Positions 7,181 through 10,957 of a stretch of DNA of 10,957 nt are shown here, in pieces. The stretch covers positions 1-10,957 of the forward strand of contig UQUM01000054.1 of the NCBI GenBank assembly GCA_900544255.1, written 5' to 3'. Under the pieces are notes generated by a model, which searched no databases, had not been told where the DNA came from, and worked only from the letters and a program-made list of their open reading frames with translations. Position 1 is the first letter of the stretch. Each line of letters begins with the position of its first letter. The position numbers and the translations under genes were made by a program. The DNA comes from an uncultured Sutterella sp. GTDB lineage: Bacteria; Pseudomonadota; Gammaproteobacteria; Burkholderiales; Burkholderiaceae_F.

Positions 7181-8482
7181 TTAAGCCGTGAAGAAATAGT
7201 ATCCCACGAACAGGACGGCGAGAACCCACATGACGGGGCCGATTTCCTTCGCTTTGCCGGTGAAGGCATTCAACACCACGTAAGTGATGACGCCCAACAT
7301 GATGCCGTTGGCGATGGAGTAGGTGAGGGGCATCGCAATGAGCGTGACGAACGCCGGGATGGAATCGGAGAAGTGATCAAAGTTCACGTCGACGAAAGCA
7401 CCCATCATGAAGAGGCCGACGAGAACGAGAGCCGGGGCCGTTGCAACTGCAGGCACGGCGAGGAACAACGGGGCAAAGAAAATCGCAATTGCAAAGCAGA
7501 CCATCACCGTGAAGGCGGTCAAACCGGTGCGGCCGCCGGCGGCGACGCCCGAAGCGCTTTCAACGTAGGTCGTCGTGGTGCTCGTGCCGAAGCAGGCACC
7601 CGCGACCGTGGCGACGGCGTCGGCCATCAGCGTTTGGCGTAGCCCCGGGATGTTGCCTTTCTGGTCAACCATGCCGGACTTCATCGACACGCCGACTACG
7701 GTGCCGATCGTATCGAAGAGGTCGATAAAGAGGAAGGTCATCACCACGATTGCCATATCCCATGAAAGGATGTTGTGGTATTCGAACTGCATGGCGATGG
7801 GCGAAATCGACGGCGGCAGCGAAGCAATGCCCTTGATGTTGGTGATGCCGAACGGGATCCCGACGAGCGTAATGGCGAGAATGCCGTAAAGGAGCGCACC
7901 GCGCACTTTGAGGGCTGAGAGGATGCCCATGAAGAAGAAACCGGCAATCGCCAGCAGCGTGGCGGGTTCGGAAAGTTTGCCGATTGAAACGAGCGTCGCG
8001 TCGTTGTGAACGACGATCCCGGCGTTTTTAAGACCGATGAACGCAATGAAAAGACCGATGCCGGCGGCGATCGCTTTCTTCATCGTGACGGGAATCGTGT
8101 TGGCGATGGTTTCACGGACGTTTGAGAGCGTGAGCACGATGAAAAGGAACCCCTCGATCAGAATCGCGGTGAGCGCGAACTGCCACGTATAGCCCATCGT
8201 GAGGCACACCGTGTAGACGAAGAAGGCGTTTAATCCCATGCCCGGTGCCAGCGCAAAAGGCTTCTTGGCGTAGATCGCCATGATGCCCGTACCGACGATG
8301 GCGGCAAGAGCCGTTGCCGTAAAGACCGCGTCCGTGGGCATTCCTTTGTCGGCGAGCGCGGAAAAGATCCCCGGGTTAACGGCCAAAATGTAGGCCATCG
8401 TGAGGAAAGTCGTAATACCGGCCGTGATTTCGGTGCGCACGGAGTGCTTCGCCGGATCAAAGCCGAATAGCTTTTGCAGCAT
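7181..8482 (-). CDS. NCS2 family purine permease, AzgA (adenine/guanine/hypoxanthine) type
   Basis: This is a 433-residue inner-membrane proton symporter of the AzgA branch of the NCS2 family (relatives PbuG, PbuO, AdeP/AdeQ, GhxP/GhxQ), which import adenine or guanine/hypoxanthine. It has about 12-14 hydrophobic segments of the UraA fold. Signature blocks are FLTMAYILAVNP (26-37), APGMGLNAFF (79-88), FLFIDLFDTIGT (250-261) and the glycine/threonine-rich FGTSTTTTYVESASG (298-312) followed by AAGGRTGLT. These distinguish AzgA from xanthine and uracil permeases; which purine is used cannot be decided. The ATG at 8482 has AGGAAC at 8490-8495. A terminator follows the gene, so it is likely monocistronic. 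It is the last host gene before the dif-like prophage junction. Confidence 0.92.
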   Translation of the reverse strand: MLQKLFGFDPAKHSVRTEITAGITTFLTMAYILAVNPGIFSALADKGMPTDAVFTATALAAIVGTGIMAIYAKKPFALAPGMGLNAFFVYTVCLTMGYTWQFALTAILIEGFLFIVLTLSNVRETIANTIPVTMKKAIAAGIGLFIAFIGLKNAGIVVHNDATLVSIGKLSEPATLLAIAGFFFMGILSALKVRGALLYGILAITLVGIPFGITNIKGIASLPPSISPIAMQFEYHNILSWDMAIVVMTFLFIDLFDTIGTVVGVSMKSGMVDQKGNIPGLRQTLMADAVATVAGACFGTSTTTTYVESASGVAAGGRTGLTAFTVMVCFAIAIFFAPLFLAVPAVATAPALVLVGLFMMGAFVDVNFDHFSDSIPAFVTLIAMPLTYSIANGIMLGVITYVVLNAFTGKAKEIGPVMWVLAVLFVGYYFFTA

Positions 8483-8517
8483 GACAGGAGTTCCTTTGGT
8501 AGTAGAAATAGAGAGTC

Positions 8518-8570
8518 CGCCCGTAACGTTAACCCTTCGGGCGTCGGGAATTGTTTCGCGCGGGAGTATA
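8518..8570 (-). promoter_or_regulatory. possible promoter -10 and leader hairpin of the purine permease
   Basis: On the minus strand TATACT (8570-8565) is a good -10 hexamer, but no convincing -35 lies 17 bases before it. Downstream, CGCCCG (8543-8538) and CGGGCG (8523-8518) form a 6-bp GC hairpin with a 14-base loop, about 23 bases ahead of the ribosome-binding site. A leader hairpin could affect expression. I do not recognise a purine or xanthine riboswitch here. Confidence 0.35.
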
Positions 8571-8704
8571 GACGGGAACGGCGGGGGACTCTATTGGGAA
8601 AAACCTTGGATGGCGGAGGGTTTCTGAGGCCAAGCGCCGAATTTAAGAGACTCTCCGTCGCAGCAGGATCGGTAGGCGTTATATTCCCAAAAGTCCTGGA
8701 AATG

Positions 8705-8742
8705 AAAAATCGATTGCCAAGGGAAAAATTTGGCCGATTTTT
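8705..8742. terminator. bidirectional intrinsic terminator next to the prophage junction
   Basis: AAAAATCG (8705-8712) pairs with CGATTTTT (8735-8742). After a three-base bulge on one side, GCC (8716-8718) pairs with GGC (8732-8734), leaving a 13-base loop. Either strand ends in a T-run. It would stop minus-strand transcription leaving the phage VP4 gene before the permease. It lies on the host side of the dif-like site. The stem is AT-rich, so its strength is uncertain. Confidence 0.5.
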
Positions 8743-8753
8743 GTGAAAATCTA

Positions 8754-8781
8754 ATTCAACATAATAGTAGTAACGTCAAAT
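8754..8781. other. dif-like XerCD attachment site (attL/attR) at the microvirus junction
   Basis: ATTCAACATAA (8754-8764) differs at one position from the XerD arm of proteobacterial dif (ATTTAACATAA in this orientation). It is followed by a 6-base centre TAGTAG (8765-8770) and an 11-base second arm TAACGTCAAAT (8771-8781), which matches the usual XerC arm at only 4 of 11 positions. The 28-base layout, the location exactly one base past the VP4 stop and the change from host to phage genes fit a Xer-integrated element of the kind described for enterobacterial gokushovirus prophages. The other end is outside the window. Confidence 0.6.
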
Positions 8782-9771
8782 TCACGCAAGCGCGGAATCC
8801 AACCTACGAGAAAGAAGGGAGGCCCGTCGCAACTTGACCTCTTCGCGATCGCCAAGGCGATCGGGCGTGTTATCTTCAACCTTCTTGCGTGCCATAATAG
8901 CACGTCTTTCCTTGTTTGTCAATAGTTCCTTCGTAGTAGTCTCATCACCAATTTGGAGTACTTTGTTCTCAAAGTACCTGGGCAATGGCGCAAGGTGGCC
9001 ATTGCTCAGAATGGTATTACCGTGAGCCACAACTTCGGCTGCATTCTCACGAATCCAATTTTCGCCGATACCTGGACGACGGGACATAACGAGAAACTCC
9101 TTTTGCCGAATTACTCCGGTCTCCGGATCCGTGTAATGAGCGATCGACATATCACCGTTGATCTTTTTAACAACATACCGAGCGACATAACCGATAAGTT
9201 CACGAGAGACATCATTCGTCACCGTAGCGAGACCGAGAGGCCAAAGCTCGGAGAGTTCCTTACAAACGTAGGTATATTGACCGAGTTCATTTTTGCACCA
9301 AGGCTCTACTCCATCAAAAGAATAACCAAACACAATTGCATGATAGTGAGGGCGACCCAGTTGGTCGCCATACTCACCACAAGCAAGATAACGAATACGT
9401 AAGAAGGGATGGGCTTTTCTAAAACGTTTCCAAAACTTTTGTAAATCTGACTTATTAAGGCCTTTATCGTCGGGAAGATGTTCATTGTCATAAGTCAGCG
9501 TTAAAAAACAACTCTCTTGCCTGTACTCCAATTGACGAACCTTCTTGCCGTCCTGAATGAGCGGAAGATGAGGATGCATCAACTCTTTCTCACAACGATC
9601 AGTCCACTGGCGAGCGTACTCAAGACGACAGCCAATGCATTGACCACAAGGAACCTGGATAGGCTTATCCGTATAACCAAGCTTCGGAGACGTAGTCAAA
9701 GGCCATGCGCCTGTGACGGGATTTTTACCACTACGTACACGATACATAGTAATGGGATGGTAGCAAGTCAT
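8782..9771 (-). CDS. gokushovirus replication initiation protein VP4 (HUH rolling-circle endonuclease)
   Basis: This is the replication initiator of a gokushovirus (Microviridae), 329 residues, which nicks the double-stranded replicative form to start rolling-circle synthesis of single-stranded genomes. The N-terminus has the family cysteine cluster VPCGQCIGCRLEYARQWTDRC (C42, C45, C48, C60). Rolling-circle motif I is SCFLTLTYD (87-95), the metal-binding HUH motif is RPHYHAIVFG with H142 and H144, and the nicking-tyrosine motif is YVARYVVKK with Y195 and Y199. I chose the ATG at 9771 because MTCYHP is the usual VP4 start and AGGA lies nine bases upstream (9781-9784). The same frame is open for 96 more codons upstream but runs through the GC-rich hairpins and is unlikely to be translated. 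The stop abuts the dif-like site. Confidence 0.93.
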   Translation of the reverse strand: MTCYHPITMYRVRSGKNPVTGAWPLTTSPKLGYTDKPIQVPCGQCIGCRLEYARQWTDRCEKELMHPHLPLIQDGKKVRQLEYRQESCFLTLTYDNEHLPDDKGLNKSDLQKFWKRFRKAHPFLRIRYLACGEYGDQLGRPHYHAIVFGYSFDGVEPWCKNELGQYTYVCKELSELWPLGLATVTNDVSRELIGYVARYVVKKINGDMSIAHYTDPETGVIRQKEFLVMSRRPGIGENWIRENAAEVVAHGNTILSNGHLAPLPRYFENKVLQIGDETTTKELLTNKERRAIMARKKVEDNTPDRLGDREEVKLRRASLLSRRLDSALA

Positions 9772-9801
9772 TCGACACGTTCCTGAGTGTTCCACGACGC
9801 C

Positions 9802-9840
9802 GGTGCCCTTCGGGCACCCCCTCCGGGGGGCCTTCGGCCC
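9802..9840. repeat. three tandem GC hairpins with TTC/GAA loops upstream of VP4
   Basis: GGTGCCC-TTC-GGGCACC (9802-9818), CCCC-TCC-GGGG (9818-9828) and GGGCC-TTC-GGCCC (9828-9840) lie end to end, nearly all G and C. On the packaged, coding (minus) strand the first and third loops read C-GAA-G, the loop type of exceptionally stable DNA mini-hairpins. On a plus-strand RNA they would be UUCG-type loops. They begin about 30 bases upstream of the VP4 start. Confidence 0.75.
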
Positions 9841-10094
9841 GGCAGGCTCACTCACCCCGCGGCTAAGTGCGGTGCAGTGTCGGCGTTCGTCCGTCTTCGC
9901 TACTTCGCAAGCTACGTCGCTCGACAGGACTTCCGCTCGACACGCGCCGCACCACGCCGCGACGCTCGTTCGCCGCAACACCTCAGTCAGAAGGAACAAA
10001 AAAACAGCTGTTCCGCTTTTCATATCTGTCCGTGATACGGGTAAAAAATCCCCGTGCAACGATCCACGAACAGAAGCAAACAGCCAACAGAAAT

Positions 10095-10112
10095 GCGGGC
10101 AACGTTACCCGC
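10095..10112. repeat. 18-bp near-perfect palindrome in the microvirus non-coding region
   Basis: GCGGGCAACGTTACCCGC is palindromic except for one C/A pair, with an AACGTT centre. It may be a protein-binding site or a hairpin; nothing identifies the protein. Confidence 0.5.
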
Positions 10113-10130
10113 TTTAAAGCCGATGGGAAT

Positions 10131-10172
10131 GTAGGGGCGCGCTAGGTGAGACATCTTCTTAGAGCGCCCTAC
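10131..10172. repeat. 9-bp hairpin with one-base bulge in the microvirus non-coding region
   Basis: GTAGGG-G-CGC (10131-10140) pairs with GCG-CCCTAC (10164-10172) around a loop of about 23 bases. It is one of the hairpins that distinguish this non-coding stretch. Confidence 0.5.
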
Positions 10173-10256
10173 GCGGTACAACCTTTAGAACACGTAGGAG
10201 ATGCTGCGTTACGCCGCGCCTTTCGCCACAATTGGACTGCGAAAAAGCGACAAGGG

Positions 10257-10283
10257 GCGCGGCTTTAGGCTTCGCCTACGCGC
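10257..10283. repeat. hairpin with C-GAA-G loop just downstream of VP8
   Basis: TAGGC (10266-10270) and GCCTA (10274-10278) enclose TTC. After a four-base bulge, GCGCG (10257-10261) pairs with CGCGC (10279-10283). On the coding strand the core reads GGCGAAGCC, which contains the very stable GCGAAGC DNA hairpin. It lies about 20 bases beyond the VP8 stop and could be a transcript end or a replication structure. Confidence 0.55.
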
Positions 10284-10303
10284 AATAAAGGGGATGTAGG
10301 CAA

Positions 10304-10423
10304 TCAGAATCTAAACCCTCCGCGCATAGGCGGGCGAGTATTAACACTCTTCGTGCGGAGAGCCGTTTTCGAGAACAACTTCTTAGAACGACGGCGGGAC
10401 ATACGCGAACGCTTTTTAGACAT
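10304..10423 (-). CDS. gokushovirus VP8-like small basic DNA-binding protein
   Basis: This 39-residue protein, about 40 percent Arg plus Lys, reads SKKRSRMSRRRSKKLFSK, then TALRTKSVNTRPPMRGGFRF. The SRRxSKKLFxKTAxRTKSxNxRPxMRGGxR pattern is that of the small basic protein encoded in gokushovirus genomes (ORF8/VP8, comparable in role to phiX174 protein J), thought to bind and neutralise the single-stranded genome in the capsid. The ATG at 10423 has a strong AGGAGG at 10428-10433. A perfect parS sequence lies immediately upstream of that ribosome-binding site. It is too short for usual ORF cut-offs but is well supported by composition, motif, ribosome-binding site and its position between VP2 and VP4. 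Confidence 0.85.
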   Translation of the reverse strand: MSKKRSRMSRRRSKKLFSKTALRTKSVNTRPPMRGGFRF

Positions 10424-10437
10424 ATAGCCTCCTATTT

Positions 10438-10453
10438 TGTTTCACGTGAAACA
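10438..10453. promoter_or_regulatory. parS: canonical parS site (ParB-binding palindrome) inside the microvirus
   Basis: TGTTTCACGTGAAACA is a perfect 16-bp palindrome identical to the bacterial chromosomal parS consensus recognised by ParB/Spo0J. It fills the 20-base gap between the stop of the second small ORF (10455) and the VP8 ribosome-binding site (10428-10433). As RNA it could also make a short hairpin, but no T-run follows on either strand. Confidence 0.8.
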
Positions 10454-10454
10454 T

Positions 10455-10535
10455 TTAGAAAGTGTAGGACTGAAAGAAATTAACGATGACAGTCGCAATA
10501 TTGCAGAAGAGAGCGACCCAGGCAGATTTATTCAT
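10455..10535 (-). CDS. small hydrophobic peptide, possible phage membrane/lysis peptide (second)
   Basis: This is a 26-residue open frame, MNKSAWVALFCNIATVIVNF followed by FQSYTF, with one hydrophobic stretch (5-21) that could span a membrane. Its ATG overlaps the stop of the preceding small ORF as ATGA, and GGAG lies about 11 bases upstream. I do not recognise a family. ATGA coupling to another hydrophobic peptide downstream of VP2 suggests real translation, but the length is too small to be certain. A lysis role is a guess. Confidence 0.4.
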   Translation of the reverse strand: MNKSAWVALFCNIATVIVNFFQSYTF

Positions 10536-10600
10536 AAGCACATAACTCCGATAACAACCAAAAGGAAAAAGACGCACCACCATTCGGGAGGAATTTTCAT
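10532..10600 (-). CDS. small hydrophobic peptide, possible phage membrane/lysis peptide (first)
   Basis: This is a 22-residue open frame (MKIPPEWWCVFFLLVVIGVM then CL): a short polar start with PPEWW and then a continuous hydrophobic segment (8-22), as in single-pass membrane peptides. Its ATG overlaps the VP2 stop (ATGA) and its own stop overlaps the next small ORF (ATGA), so three frames are chained. No good ribosome-binding site of its own is seen, which fits coupling to VP2. No family is recognised. Confidence 0.45.
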   Translation of the reverse strand: MKIPPEWWCVFFLLVVIGVMCL

Positions 10601-10957
10601 TGTGAAAAACTCTTAGCAGAATTGAGAATAAGAGCGCCGAGAGCATTCATCGAACCAAGCGAACCACCAATAGAATCCTTGACAACCTTAGATTTATATT
10701 GGTCAAGAGCACGCTGAAGGTCTTTGGGATTGCGACGCAAGCCATCGATATAATACGACGGAATAAAGTTTTCTAGCTCCTTAGCAGAAGCCAAAGCACT
10801 ATACAAAGCACCTTGCTCTAAATTAGCGCGTTGCTTAGTCTTTTCGGTACTCCTTTGTTCATCAACCAACCGACCTTGCTTGTCAGCCAAAGTTTCCTGT
10901 TGCTTCTTCATCTGATTAGCATACTTTGAATTCTCCACATTTTGAGCAGTACTAATA
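10597..10957 (-). CDS. gokushovirus VP2-like DNA pilot/minor capsid protein, C-terminal part
   Basis: The frame is open from the window edge to the stop at 10597, so only the last 120 or so residues of the gene are present. A GTG at 10938 is an internal codon rather than a start, because the frame continues upstream (ISTAQN before VENSKYANQ). The visible part is polar and helical, with a probable coiled coil (KYANQMKKQQETLADKQGRL, then VDEQRSTEKTKQRANLEQ), and then a small-residue end (GGSLGSMNALGALILNSAKS). This resembles VP2, the minor capsid protein thought to guide the genome through the host envelope (phiX174 H analogue). Identity rests mainly on order (before VP8 and VP4) and character. 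Its stop is ATGA-coupled to a small ORF. Confidence 0.65.
   Translation of the reverse strand, partial: ISTAQNVENSKYANQMKKQQETLADKQGRLVDEQRSTEKTKQRANLEQGALYSALASAKELENFIPSYYIDGLRRNPKDLQRALDQYKSKVVKDSIGGSLGSMNALGALILNSAKSFSQ

Larger units (their letters stand above)
9772..10303. other. microvirus non-coding region, hairpin-rich, probable replication control region
   Basis: This gap of about 530 bases between VP8 and VP4 has no supported gene. It holds at least five short perfect or near-perfect hairpins, described separately, and a GGAACA/TGTTCC repeat near 9993-10014. Gokushoviruses have few intergenic regions, and one this long and structured is the natural place for replication-strand switching, packaging or promoter signals. 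Which hairpin does what cannot be told from sequence. Confidence 0.55.

Noticed and set aside
8483..8753. Purine or xanthine riboswitch upstream of the permease
   Set aside because: A single small hairpin is visible, without the conserved junction of known purine-sensing RNAs.
9772..10059. In-frame 96-codon extension upstream of VP4, starting with a hydrophobic run
   Set aside because: It passes through the tandem GC hairpins, its composition is unlike VP4, and VP4 proteins normally begin at MTCYHP, where a ribosome-binding site is present.
10095..10112. Similarity of the AACGTTA core to the one in the permease leader near 8524
   Set aside because: Only about seven bases are shared, which is expected by chance in a window of this length.
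1..10957. CRISPR array, insertion sequence or transposase
   Set aside because: No regularly spaced repeats, terminal inverted repeats with a transposase frame, or DDE/HUH transposase motifs were seen apart from the phage initiator.

Overview
The window looks like a piece of a gut Burkholderiales (Sutterella/Parasutterella-like) chromosome. This is inferred from proteobacterial-type gene content, including the long E. coli-type QueF, and a XerD half-site close to the proteobacterial dif consensus. Its right end is occupied by part of a single-stranded DNA microvirus of the gokushovirus type. All genes from 1778 onward lie on the minus strand.

Left part (1-1613, plus strand): a decayed AAA-ATPase-like/PD-(D/E)XK protein gene, cut by an in-frame TGA and without a recognisable P-loop. 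It converges on queF (queuosine pathway). A 60-base nested hairpin of unknown role lies between the two.

Middle (2790-5662): a metabolic cluster read in the order Tat-signal two-domain carboxymuconolactone-decarboxylase-like protein, DUF3737 beta-helix protein, PatB/MalY-type PLP C-S lyase. Upstream of it is a remnant of a PrlF/SohA antitoxin gene. Next come an antibiotic-biosynthesis-monooxygenase-like (ABM) gene and an intact phd-doc toxin-antitoxin pair, whose leader carries a perfect 14-base inverted repeat, probably the autoregulatory operator. The ABM gene begins seven bases after doc ends and may be read from the same message. A terminator then separates these genes from an AzgA-type NCS2 purine permease.

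Right part (about 8754-10957): gokushovirus genes on the minus strand. In reading order they are the VP2 C-terminus (runs off the window), two tiny ATGA-coupled membrane-peptide ORFs, a VP8-like basic DNA-binding peptide, a 530-base hairpin-rich non-coding region and the HUH replication initiator VP4. VP4 stops one base from a 28-base dif-like sequence (8754-8781) with a near-consensus XerD arm and a diverged XerC arm, as expected for a prophage integrated by the host XerCD recombinase. The 20-base gap before the VP8 ribosome-binding site holds a perfect 16-bp canonical parS site (10438-10453), the binding sequence of the chromosome-partition protein ParB. A microvirus combining a Xer-type attachment site with parS is the most unusual thing in the window.
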